Below are positions 1-6,642 of a stretch of 6,749 bases of DNA, in pieces. The stretch is from Candidatus Cloacimonadota bacterium. GTDB taxonomy: Bacteria > Cloacimonadota > Cloacimonadia > JGIOTU-2. The notes below the pieces were generated by a model. That model did not search any database. It had not been told where the DNA came from and saw only the letters and a list, made by a program, of their open reading frames with translations. How positions within the stretch are numbered: the stretch's first letter is position 1; every line of letters starts with the position of its first letter. Location of the stretch: NCBI GenBank assembly GCA_021160355.1, contig JAGHCS010000214.1, forward strand, positions 1 through 6,749, read 5' to 3'. Made by a program: the position numbers and the translations under genes.

Positions 1-803
1 CCAAGAATAATTGGTTTAATCGTCGAGGCAATACCAAGCACGAATAGAATATTGAAAATATTGCTGCCGACAATATTCCCTATCGCTATCGAGACCTTAC
101 CCTTTATCACTGCGACGATTGATGTAACGATCTCTGGGATCGAGGTTCCCAAGGCAACAACAGACATACCAATGACCTTATCGCTCACGCCCCATAATGA
201 CGCAATTTTTGTTGCATTTTCCACAGCAAGATGACCGCCAAAGGCAATAGCGGCACCTCCAACAATAGTAAGGGATATATCTTTAAAAGGCGAAGTGTGA
301 CTTTCCTCATTCTGGGTTTGCTTCTCTTTTCTGTCTTGTTGTGCCATCCTGTATAAATAATAAAGAAATCCAATAAAAAGTAAGAGAAAGATTATGCCTT
401 CTAATCTTGAAACAGTCACGAAACCTGTTTTTTGAGGAGCAAAATTTATCACGAAAAGCATCATAAGAACAGTAATGAAGATCATGAAGGGATTTTCTTT
501 TCTGATGGTGCTGCTTTCAAAATGAAGGGGTTTGATCAACGCTGCAATGCCGATCGCCAGGCAAATGTTCGCAATATTACTTCCTACGACATTCCCGAAC
601 GCAATCCCGTTCACTCCTGCAAGAGAAGCTTTGATACTCACCGCTGCTTCCGGGGCACTCGTGCCGATCGCTGCAATAGTCAAACCGACAAATAGCGGTG
701 AAACACGAAGGTATTGAGCAATGTTTGAAGCGCCCTGAATAAAGATATCTGCGCCCTTTGCGAGTAGAACAAAAGCAACAACGAGCAGTATGTAAGGTAT
801 CAT
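1..803 (-). CDS. Na+/Ca2+ exchanger-family antiporter (CaxA/YrbG type), 3' end beyond window
   Basis: This inner-membrane cation antiporter probably exports Ca2+ in exchange for Na+ or H+. The frame is open from the ATG at 803 to the left edge, giving 267 complete codons; the family is usually about 310-350 residues, so only the last part is missing. Both alpha-repeats of the family are visible. Alpha-1 has GTSAPE at residues 47-52 and GNVVGSNIANI at 70-80. Alpha-2 has GTSIPE at 219-224 and GNIVGSNIFNIL at 242-253. E52 and E224 match the ion-binding glutamates of the family. The two halves, each rich in hydrophobic segments, are separated by a charged loop at about 152-174 (QQDRKEKQTQNEESH), as expected for this inverted-repeat fold. 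The start codon follows the stop of the upstream metallo-beta-lactamase-fold gene with no gap (TAGATG), so translational coupling is likely. The family assignment is secure, but the ion selectivity is inferred from family knowledge. Confidence 0.93.
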   Translation of the reverse strand, partial: MIPYILLVVAFVLLAKGADIFIQGASNIAQYLRVSPLFVGLTIAAIGTSAPEAAVSIKASLAGVNGIAFGNVVGSNIANICLAIGIAALIKPLHFESSTIRKENPFMIFITVLMMLFVINFAPQKTGFVTVSRLEGIIFLLLFIGFLYYLYRMAQQDRKEKQTQNEESHTSPFKDISLTIVGGAAIAFGGHLAVENATKIASLWGVSDKVIGMSVVALGTSIPEIVTSIVAVIKGKVSIAIGNIVGSNIFNILFVLGIASTIKPIIL

Positions 804-1580
804 CTATACATCGATCCACTTAGTGGGCTGATGCTGTCCTGCTACAAACAGGTTGCATGTTGCATTTTTGCTATCAAGGAAATTTTTCATAGCCAGATAC
901 GCCAACTCAGGTTCGTTATTTGTCTCACTCAGATGAGCAAGTACGATATTCTTCAAACCGTCATGCAGTATTTCGTCAACAAGTTCAGATGCCTGTACAT
1001 TTGAAAGATGTCCATTCTTGCCTTTGACACGCTGCTTGAGCCACCATGCATACGGACCGTTTATGAGCATGTCAATATCGTGATTACTTTCCAGGATTAT
1101 AGTGCTCGGACTCTTCATTTTCTGCTTTACCAGCTTAGTCGGGTATCCTAGATCCGTAAGGACTGCCAGCTTGGAAGCACCACTGCGCTCCGAGATCAAA
1201 AAACAGGAATTATCCGCACTGTCGTGTGGTACGGAAAATGGTTCGATCAAAAAATTCTGCATTGTGAACCGTGTTCCATTTTCGAAATAATTTACCTCTC
1301 GAATGCGACCAAAGCGTTTTTCGCCTGCCATGTATGTGCTTTCATTCACATATAAAGGAATTCCAAGATGGCGAACCACAGCTCCAGCGCCTTTTATATG
1401 ATCCGAATGCTCATGTGATATTATCACTGCCTGAATATTCTGAATAGGGAAATCAATGTCAAAAAGTATCTCTTTGAGACGTTTCAAACTCAGTCCTGCA
1501 TCCACCAAAAGGGCAGACTCCTGACTGGAAACCAGTATGCAGTTTCCTTTACTTCCGCTTGCAAGTACTCGTACTTTCAT
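804..1580 (-). CDS. walJ: YycJ/WalJ-like metallo-beta-lactamase-fold hydrolase
   Basis: This is a soluble 258-residue metal-dependent hydrolase of the metallo-beta-lactamase superfamily, most like YycJ/WalJ, a family reported to have nuclease activity on DNA. The metal-site motifs appear in order: HEHSDH at 56-61, PHD with H119, TDLG with D143, and LAHLSE with H216. ESNHD at 164-168 and GHLSN at 190-194 are typical of the YycJ group rather than of PhnP or RNase Z. The N-terminus starts directly with the first strand (VRVLASGSKGNC), and the length is normal for the family, so the ATG at 1580 is accepted. No Shine-Dalgarno sequence precedes it (TCTCAATATT). The gene lies 191 bp downstream of the glycosyltransferase gene and its TAG abuts the exchanger ATG. 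No walRK two-component genes are in the window, so a link to cell-wall signalling is not supported here. The substrate is unknown; the symbol reflects family membership only. Confidence 0.9.
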   Translation of the reverse strand: MKVRVLASGSKGNCILVSSQESALLVDAGLSLKRLKEILFDIDFPIQNIQAVIISHEHSDHIKGAGAVVRHLGIPLYVNESTYMAGEKRFGRIREVNYFENGTRFTMQNFLIEPFSVPHDSADNSCFLISERSGASKLAVLTDLGYPTKLVKQKMKSPSTIILESNHDIDMLINGPYAWWLKQRVKGKNGHLSNVQASELVDEILHDGLKNIVLAHLSETNNEPELAYLAMKNFLDSKNATCNLFVAGQHQPTKWIDV

Positions 1581-1593
1581 AATATTGAGAGAT

Positions 1594-1622
1594 GAATTCT
1601 TGGATTAAGGGATGGTTGTCAA
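1594..1622 (-). promoter_or_regulatory. possible sigma-70-like promoter for walJ-like gene
   Basis: Reading on the minus strand, a perfect TTGACA -35 hexamer lies at 1622-1617. At the best spacing, 17 nt, the -10 position is GAATTC (1599-1594), a poor match to TATAAT. The site is 14 nt upstream of the walJ-like ATG, so the 5' leader would be very short. The gap before this gene makes a promoter here reasonable, but the poor -10 leaves it weakly supported. Confidence 0.2.
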
Positions 1623-1669
1623 TAAAAAGAGATTAAATCGAGCAGAGGATCAAGGGAAATATCCTTCAC

Positions 1670-1705
1670 CACTGAGAACACAGAGAGCATAGAGGACATT
1701 AAGGA
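1670..1705 (+). repeat. four degenerate 9-nt tandem units
   Basis: Four consecutive 9-nt units are visible on the + strand: CACTGAGAA (1670-1678), CACAGAGAG (1679-1687), CATAGAGGA (1688-1696) and CATTAAGGA (1697-1705). Each begins with CA and all share a purine-rich second half. The run is preceded by TTCAC and lies wholly in the intergenic gap. It resembles the ACCACAGAG-ACACAGAG-type interspersed intergenic sequences I recall from many environmental bacterial genomes. That resemblance is from memory and is not verified. Its function is unknown. Confidence 0.6.
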
Positions 1706-1747
1706 ATATTTAAAGGTCTTAACTAGAGAAGAAGTATTAATTGACTT

Positions 1748-1786
1748 ATTTTCCATTTTCTATTTTGAATTTTACATTTTCCATTT
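1748..1786. repeat. A/T-rich imperfect direct repeat across the GT2 stop codon
   Basis: The 11-mer ATTTTCCATTT occurs at 1748-1758 and again at 1776-1786, 28 bp apart. The stretch between the copies is also built of short ATTTT-like words (CTATTTTGAATTTTACATTTT). The second copy encodes the last residues of the glycosyltransferase (KWKM) and the first lies in the non-coding gap, so the stop codon at 1774-1772 is inside the repeat. This may be an expanded low-complexity tract or an interspersed repeat that reshaped the end of the gene. Confidence 0.55.
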
Positions 1787-2896
1787 GTATTTACTAAAAG
1801 TGCCCAGCAATCCGAACACGACAAAATACGGCGCATAGAGAACCTCCACAAAGGGAAAAACGGTAAGAGGAAGGAAGTCATGAAACATGACTGCACCGCG
1901 CAGGAGAATTATCAGATCGAATACACTTTTCGAGAGAAAGGCAATGAGAAATACTCTCCACGGTATTGTTCCAATGCAAGCAAGAACGAAAAATACGACT
2001 AAAGACAAAAGAAATATAAACGTAACGAGGGAAATCACTTTTATTAGAGCTGGATAATATCGCCATTTTGATCCGCGTCTCTTTTCCTGCTGGAAGGTTT
2101 GTGAACCGGATTTCTGCTCGATAGACGGCACATAGCTGTCCGGATGAGTTGCAAAACCGATCTTGTATGATTGGCTTTTGCTTATCTTTTGGAGAAACAG
2201 GTCGTCGTCTCCGGATGGAATATGTCCAATTCCGTTAAATCCATTTATAGATTCAAACACTTCCTTTTTGTAAGCAAAGTTCCTGCCTGTTGCAGTAATT
2301 CCCCAGTTCCAGCCGATGCTGCCAGCCGATAAGGTGAACATTGCAAGCCGCTCTAATTTTTTAAGAATGCAGATGATTTTTTTACTAAAACCCTTACTCT
2401 TACACTTTAATGGAGAGTAACCAACCACCACATCAAAACCTCGTGAGAACACCTCATTCATTGAACTCAGCCAACGTTTCCAGGGTCTGCAATCTGCATC
2501 TGTAAAGAGAAGAAATTCTCCCTGTGCATGGTTTATTCCTTCGGTAAGCGCGCGCTTCTTCCCGACAAGTTCGAGCAATTCATCTTGAATGGAAATGTAT
2601 TTGATTTGAGAATATTTTTTGGAATAATTCTTGAGAATAAAATCAGTTTTATCTGTCGAACGGTCATTCACAATTATGAACTCACATTTATCTTGAGGAT
2701 ATTCCTGCTTAAGTAAATTATCTAATAGGAAAGCCAGATGCTTTTCCTCATTCCGTGCGGCAATTATTACAGAAATAAAATGATTTTTCTTTGTTGATAC
2801 AATTTTCCTGTTAACTCTGAAAGATCCCACTATGAGGAATAAGAGGAACAGGCAATACGTAGCAACCAAGCCATACAGAATATAGAAAAAGATCAT
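1772..2896 (-). CDS. membrane-bound family 2 glycosyltransferase
   Basis: This inverting GT-A-fold glycosyltransferase (GT2) of 374 residues probably transfers a sugar from a nucleotide-sugar donor on the cytoplasmic face of the inner membrane. The order is an N-terminal membrane segment (about 3-25), a catalytic domain (about 40-280) and two or three C-terminal hydrophobic segments (about 286-308, 311-333, 348-366). Visible motifs are ISVIIAARNEE (41-51), NDRSTD (77-82) with D78, the metal-binding DAD (133-135), GDDDLF (229-234) carrying the likely catalytic base, and QQEKRRGSKW (269-278), a Q-x-x-R-R-x-x-x-W variant of the processive-type motif. The ATG overlaps the tsaD stop codon by 4 nt (ATGA), which fixes the start and implies coupling. 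The architecture resembles glycosyltransferases of glycolipid or polysaccharide synthesis. The acceptor cannot be told from sequence, and no sugar-nucleotide or polymer export genes lie beside it in this window. Confidence 0.9.
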   Translation of the reverse strand: MIFFYILYGLVATYCLFLLFLIVGSFRVNRKIVSTKKNHFISVIIAARNEEKHLAFLLDNLLKQEYPQDKCEFIIVNDRSTDKTDFILKNYSKKYSQIKYISIQDELLELVGKKRALTEGINHAQGEFLLFTDADCRPWKRWLSSMNEVFSRGFDVVVGYSPLKCKSKGFSKKIICILKKLERLAMFTLSAGSIGWNWGITATGRNFAYKKEVFESINGFNGIGHIPSGDDDLFLQKISKSQSYKIGFATHPDSYVPSIEQKSGSQTFQQEKRRGSKWRYYPALIKVISLVTFIFLLSLVVFFVLACIGTIPWRVFLIAFLSKSVFDLIILLRGAVMFHDFLPLTVFPFVEVLYAPYFVVFGLLGTFSKYKWKM

Positions 2897-3909
2897 AACA
2901 ACTTCATACCTTTAACCGCGGAAGCATTCAGATCGAGTGATGCAAACTTTTTATTTATATATTTGAACTGAGCAGCAGCGCCGATCATTGCGGCATTATC
3001 TGTGCAGTATTCTGCGGTTGGATAATAGATATTGATATTATGACCCGCACAATACTGAGTAAAAGTACTTCTTAGTTCAGAATTTGCAGCAACCCCGCCA
3101 GCAAGCAGGAGAGTTTTTATTGAATGTTCTTCCAGTGCCCTGATAGTTTTCCTGAAAAGCACTTCAACGATCGCATACTGGAAACTTGAAGAAAAATCAT
3201 GGATTTGAGTTTCATTCATTTCATCTCTTCCTTTGAGATAGAGCATGCCGGCTGTTTTCAATCCGCTGAAACTGAAATCAAAATTATCATGCTTGAGCAT
3301 AGGAAGAGGAAATTCAATTGCTGATTTATTTCCGCCAATTGCCAGAGCATCAATATGTGGTCCGCCCGGGTATGGAAGCCCAAGTAATTTCCCAATTTTA
3401 TCAAATGCTTCACCTGCTGCATCATCTACCGTTTTACCAAGTATTGTGTACTTGATCGCTGAAGAGAAAATCACCAGTTCAGTATGTCCGCCCGAAACAA
3501 TAAGAGATAAAAATGGAAATTTAATATCTTTATGTTCCAGAAAATTAGCGAACACATGCCCGAAAATATGATTCACTGCAATGAGTGGTTTCTTCAAACT
3601 AAAAGCCAAGCCCTTTGCAAAAGAGACACCCACCAGCAAAGAACCGATGAGTCCCGGATTTGCAGAAACCGCAACTGCCTTGACATCCTTTATATTAACA
3701 TCCGCTTTTTCAAGAGCCATTTCCACGATCGGGATAAGTGTGCGGATATGCTCGCGTGAGGCAAGTTCCGGCACGATTCCCCCATACTTCAGGTGCACTT
3801 CCTCTTGCGAAGATATCACATTGGAGAGCACATCACAATTTCCATCAACAAGTGCAGCAGAGGTGTCATCACAGGATGTTTCTATTGCAAGAATAAGGGG
3901 CTTTTTCAT
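2893..3909 (-). CDS. tsaD: tRNA N6-adenosine threonylcarbamoyltransferase TsaD
   Basis: TsaD transfers the threonylcarbamoyl group from threonylcarbamoyl-AMP to A37 of tRNAs that read ANN codons, working in bacteria with TsaB and TsaE. The protein is 338 residues, the normal length. It shows the ASKHA-fold signatures: IETSCDDTSAAL at 9-20, the metal-binding H114 and H118 (HIFGH), SGGHTEL at 139-145, DDAAGEAFDK at 162-171, GGVAAN at 271-276 and TDNAAMIG at 303-310, with D304 as the expected third metal ligand. One oddity is SANPGLIGSL at 82-91, where most homologues I know have a Gly before PGL (GPGL); here it is N84. The ATG lies 3 nt after the ybbR-like stop, with no Shine-Dalgarno sequence, and the 3' end overlaps the glycosyltransferase start by 4 nt. 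No tsaB, tsaC or tsaE is in the window. Identification is secure. Confidence 0.98.
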   Translation of the reverse strand: MKKPLILAIETSCDDTSAALVDGNCDVLSNVISSQEEVHLKYGGIVPELASREHIRTLIPIVEMALEKADVNIKDVKAVAVSANPGLIGSLLVGVSFAKGLAFSLKKPLIAVNHIFGHVFANFLEHKDIKFPFLSLIVSGGHTELVIFSSAIKYTILGKTVDDAAGEAFDKIGKLLGLPYPGGPHIDALAIGGNKSAIEFPLPMLKHDNFDFSFSGLKTAGMLYLKGRDEMNETQIHDFSSSFQYAIVEVLFRKTIRALEEHSIKTLLLAGGVAANSELRSTFTQYCAGHNINIYYPTAEYCTDNAAMIGAAAQFKYINKKFASLDLNASAVKGMKLL

Positions 3910-3912
3910 TAA

Positions 3913-4806
3913 TTATTTTGGTATTGATTTTATGTGGACTTGTGTGGGAGTCTGTCCAAGAAGATCGATCCCTGCAGGTAATTCCACAATCACGGGGATG
4001 ACATCATCAACGTAAAAAGTGTCTGGTAATTCTACTTTTACAAAAATATCTTTCTCTTCGAGAAGACTTACAAATTCCTGCTCTCCCGAAACCTTTATAC
4101 TTACAGATGAAGGAAAAATCTCGATCCCATCAGATGTTTCAATCGGGATAAGTGAGATCGTTTTCTGGATGATCTTCGGCTCCATCTTTGTGATATCAAG
4201 GGAATAGGTGTCGTAGGAAACCATCGGGTCTTGCGGTTGGATAACACTCAAGTGTGGATCGTCAACGTGTATTATCATATTATATGGAAGGGTAACGATC
4301 CCCTCTATCTGCGTAATAAGAGATTGCGGTCCTGTCACCTGAATTTCTTCCGGTTTTACATCAAGTTCATTTTCTTTAAAATACTGCTCACTCTCCTCGT
4401 CTGCAAATGCCAACACAACCGGAATTATCATCGTGTTCATATTGTCCATAACTATAAGAACATCTTTAGATGGAGATTTGTATAAGATATTGAGATTGAA
4501 TTCCTCTATTCCATCCAGATTGTCAAAGTCAATGGGCAGGTAATTTCTTCCGTAATGCACATCTTTAAGATCAATATGATACGCAAATTTTTTCAGATTA
4601 TACCCCATTATATCCTGACCTCTGCCCTCAACTGTGAAATCAATCGTTTCTGGTTCAATCGTTATGGGTACAAGTGCAGAAGGGGCATTGGAGATCGTGA
4701 TCGGCAACTGTATATCAACCTTCTGTACTTTTGTAAGATTGATTTCAAACCAGATAAAAGCAGACAGCAAAAGAGCAAGAATTAAAATCAAAATCCTCTT
4801 ATTCAT
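3913..4806 (-). CDS. YbbR-domain protein with N-terminal membrane anchor
   Basis: This 297-residue protein has an N-terminal hydrophobic segment at about 4-20, after MNKR and lacking a lipobox, followed by a largely beta-type extracytoplasmic region, so it is probably anchored in the inner membrane. YbbR-type repeats are recognisable. One spans about 32-66 (LPITISNAPS, then a PETIDFTVEG strand), one about 127-180 (VKPEEIQVTGPQSLITQIEG at 150-169) and one about 217-261 (ISLIPIETSDG, FPSSVSIKVSG). In Firmicutes the family includes CdaR, which regulates the diadenylate cyclase CdaA and is normally encoded next to it. No cdaA is seen here, so the CdaR name is not applied. The ATG overlaps the TPR-gene stop by 4 nt (ATGA) and is preceded by a purine-rich AAGGATGAGAAG, the best ribosome-binding candidate in the window. 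The fold is well supported, but the role is unknown. Confidence 0.85.
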   Translation of the reverse strand: MNKRILILILALLLSAFIWFEINLTKVQKVDIQLPITISNAPSALVPITIEPETIDFTVEGRGQDIMGYNLKKFAYHIDLKDVHYGRNYLPIDFDNLDGIEEFNLNILYKSPSKDVLIVMDNMNTMIIPVVLAFADEESEQYFKENELDVKPEEIQVTGPQSLITQIEGIVTLPYNMIIHVDDPHLSVIQPQDPMVSYDTYSLDITKMEPKIIQKTISLIPIETSDGIEIFPSSVSIKVSGEQEFVSLLEEKDIFVKVELPDTFYVDDVIPVIVELPAGIDLLGQTPTQVHIKSIPK

Positions 4807-5687
4807 TTTTTCTTCTCATCCTTATTAAATATCCTACGCAATCTTTCTGAAGCGAGAGTGATGTAGATATTCAGAGGATCTATCTTTTGAGCTATATGAA
4901 GGTATTTCTTTGCGCTGTTGAAATCCTTCTCTGCAATATATATTTTGCTCAGATCAATGTAGGATTTAATAAAAAATATATTTTTTTGGATACTTGTTTT
5001 GTAATGGCCGATCGCTTTATCTATGTCTCCCATATTATAGCAGCAATGTGCAAAATCATTGTAAAATTCCGCACTATCACAACCTAGCCGAGCAGCTTTA
5101 TCAAAATAGATAAATGCCTGTATCCAGTTCCGTTTATTATCATAACATTTTGCTAGGAGGAGTGCCACTTCCTTATTTAAGGGAAAATTTTTCTCTGCGC
5201 TTATCAGCACTGAGATTGCATTATCCCATTCTTTAAGCGCCACATACTGTTCCGCAAGGAATGTATAAGTCGAAACAAGATTATTGAAGTACGGCATGAT
5301 CTCTTTGAAGTAGGTGACTGCTTCTTTTCTCCGATCCAGATACACAAGTGCAACAGATTTATTAAAGAGCATTTCGGGAGTTTCAATGCGAATTTTTGAA
5401 TACCACTCCAACGCCTTATGTGCCTTCCCTTTTTGAGTAAGATATACATTTCCCATTAAAAAATTCAACTGGCTATCATCCGGAAACTCAAGGAGTCCTT
5501 TTGCGATTATCTTTTCCGCTTTTTTGAACAATCTATGCTTCATATAAATGTAATACAGCATCTCATATGCCTTGAAAGTGTCTGGATATTCAGCAATAAG
5601 CTCCTGCAGGATCTCTTCTGCAAGAAGCCAGTTTTTTTTGCCGTGATGCTCTGCTTCAAGGAGCTTTGCTTTAATATAATTATCCAT
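4803..5687 (-). CDS. TPR-repeat protein, cytoplasmic, function unknown
   Basis: The 294-residue protein is built almost entirely of tetratricopeptide repeats, helical hairpins that bind partner proteins. About eight units can be traced, at roughly residues 5-35, 38-69, 72-103, 105-134, 139-170, 173-202, 207-236 and 241-272. Typical TPR positions include A-Y/F near helix B and a closing P (YPDTFKAYEML, FPDDSQLNFLMGNVY, IDPLNIY). There is no signal peptide, lipobox or membrane segment, so it is predicted to be cytoplasmic, and the C-terminus is strongly basic and charged (RIFNKDEKKK). No catalytic domain is attached. The ATG overlaps the dusB end by 8 nt (ATGGATAA) and lacks a Shine-Dalgarno sequence, while the stop overlaps the ybbR-like ATG. 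Its place between dusB and ybbR suggests co-expression, but TPR sequence alone does not reveal the partner. Confidence 0.85.
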   Translation of the reverse strand: MDNYIKAKLLEAEHHGKKNWLLAEEILQELIAEYPDTFKAYEMLYYIYMKHRLFKKAEKIIAKGLLEFPDDSQLNFLMGNVYLTQKGKAHKALEWYSKIRIETPEMLFNKSVALVYLDRRKEAVTYFKEIMPYFNNLVSTYTFLAEQYVALKEWDNAISVLISAEKNFPLNKEVALLLAKCYDNKRNWIQAFIYFDKAARLGCDSAEFYNDFAHCCYNMGDIDKAIGHYKTSIQKNIFFIKSYIDLSKIYIAEKDFNSAKKYLHIAQKIDPLNIYITLASERLRRIFNKDEKKK

Positions 5688-6642
5688 TGATTACACTCTG
5701 TTCAAATGAATTAATCACGTCAATAATCTCGTTTTTTGAGATAAGATGGTTTATCTGGTCACGAAGATGCGATGAGCCGCGCATGCCCTTTGTATAAAAG
5801 GGAACGAACTTTCTGAACAATTTTATCGCAGTGGTTTCACCATAAAAATCCACACTTGCCAGCAAATGTTCTTTCATCACAATTACTCGTTCAGGTATTG
5901 CGGGTTGGAGACTTGTTTTCTCCATTTCGTCTTTGATCTGGGAGAACAGCCATGGATTCCCGAGCGCTCCCCGTCCGATCATAATAGAGTCGCAGCTGGT
6001 TCCTTTGAACATACGTACGCCGTCTTCAGAACTGATAATATCTCCGTTTCCAATCACTGGAATTTTCACTAATTCTTTTGCTCTCTGTATATAACTCCAA
6101 TCACTTTTTCCGGAAAACAACTGGCTTCGTGTACGGGGATGAACAATAACTGCTGATGCGCCTTCGTTCTCAATGATTTTCACAATTTCGTCAAAATGCT
6201 CATCGGAATTCCACCCGATCCTTACCTTTACTGTGAAGGGAAAATCCTTTAATAAATTTCTTGTTTTATGAACAATATCAGCTATTTCCTTTGGTGTTTT
6301 TAAAAGAGCTGCACCAGCACCGTTTTTTACCACTTTTTTGATAGGACAGCCCATATTTATATCAAAGAAATCCGGTTCAAATTTTTGTAAAATCTTGATA
6401 CCTCGCACAATTTTATCTGCAGTATTGCTGAACACCTGCAAGCCGATCGGGCGGTCTGTATCATCAAATTCAGCCAGTTTCTCTGTTTTTTTGTTTCTGT
6501 GGATCAATGCATCGGCACTGATCATTTCTGAAAGTACGACATCTGCACCGAACCGTTTGCATATCTTGCGATACACATAATCCGTGTAACCTGCAAGCGG
6601 TGCAAGCCAGAGTTTTTTGTCGAAAAGTTTTTGTGATTTCAT
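5680..6642 (-). CDS. dusB: tRNA-dihydrouridine synthase, DusB-like
   Basis: This FMN-dependent enzyme reduces specific uridines in tRNA to dihydrouridine with NADPH. From the chosen ATG at 6642 the protein is 320 residues, essentially the length of E. coli DusB. The barrel signatures (numbered from this start) are APLAGYTD at 14-21, NMGCP at 96-100 with the catalytic C99, KVRIGW at 139-144 with K139, VHPRTR at 167-172 with H168, GNGD at 198-201 and IGRGALGNPW at 222-231 for phosphate binding of FMN. A longer reading from an ATG at 6708 would add 22 residues (including SLPHSLHILPFCYT) that lie before the normal DusB N-terminus (KLFDKKLWLAP), so the shorter start is preferred. Neither start has good Shine-Dalgarno spacing. 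It is the first complete gene of the five-gene unit and overlaps the TPR gene by 8 nt. Dus-family membership is certain; the DusB subgroup is likely. Confidence 0.93.
   Translation of the reverse strand: MKSQKLFDKKLWLAPLAGYTDYVYRKICKRFGADVVLSEMISADALIHRNKKTEKLAEFDDTDRPIGLQVFSNTADKIVRGIKILQKFEPDFFDINMGCPIKKVVKNGAGAALLKTPKEIADIVHKTRNLLKDFPFTVKVRIGWNSDEHFDEIVKIIENEGASAVIVHPRTRSQLFSGKSDWSYIQRAKELVKIPVIGNGDIISSEDGVRMFKGTSCDSIMIGRGALGNPWLFSQIKDEMEKTSLQPAIPERVIVMKEHLLASVDFYGETTAIKLFRKFVPFYTKGMRGSSHLRDQINHLISKNEIIDVINSFEQSVING

Larger units (their letters stand above)
1581..1771. other. 191-bp intergenic region between GT2 and walJ-like genes
   Basis: This is the only sizeable non-coding stretch in the window. 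It contains a run of four 9-nt repeat units (1670-1705), one arm of an A/T-rich direct repeat (1748-1758) and a possible -35 box near the walJ-like start. I saw no strong G+C-rich hairpin followed by a T-run that would serve as an intrinsic terminator for the five-gene unit upstream. The best inverted repeat is a 5-bp TTAAG/CTTAA pair at 1699-1722 with a long loop, too weak to call. No plausible small gene was found on either strand. Confidence 0.8.

Noticed and set aside
185..373. Minus-strand 62-codon open frame with a leucine-rich, membrane-like translation
   Set aside because: It lies inside the exchanger gene in another frame; the exchanger frame carries the conserved alpha-repeats, so this is a shadow.
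1..803. Possible frameshifted or broken exchanger gene
   Set aside because: A direct reading from the ATG at 803 gives one uninterrupted frame to the left edge with both alpha-repeats intact; it is cut only by the window boundary.
577..819. Minus-strand 80-codon open frame across the walJ-like/exchanger junction
   Set aside because: It is a Cys/Arg-rich out-of-frame reading of the exchanger N-terminus and walJ-like end, with no family signature.
804..1580. PhnP phosphodiesterase or RNase Z identity
   Set aside because: ESNHD and GHLSN motifs and the absence of phn genes favour the YycJ/WalJ group.
1670..1705. CRISPR-like array
   Set aside because: The 9-nt units abut with no spacers and are far too short and degenerate for CRISPR repeats.
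1699..1722. Terminator hairpin TTAAG/CTTAA after the glycosyltransferase
   Set aside because: It has only five A/T-rich pairs, a 14-nt loop and no T-run in the transcript direction.
3581..4015. Plus-strand 144-codon open frame opposite tsaD and the ybbR-like gene
   Set aside because: It is antisense to two well-supported genes, and its Ser/Thr/Ile-rich translation shows no domain.
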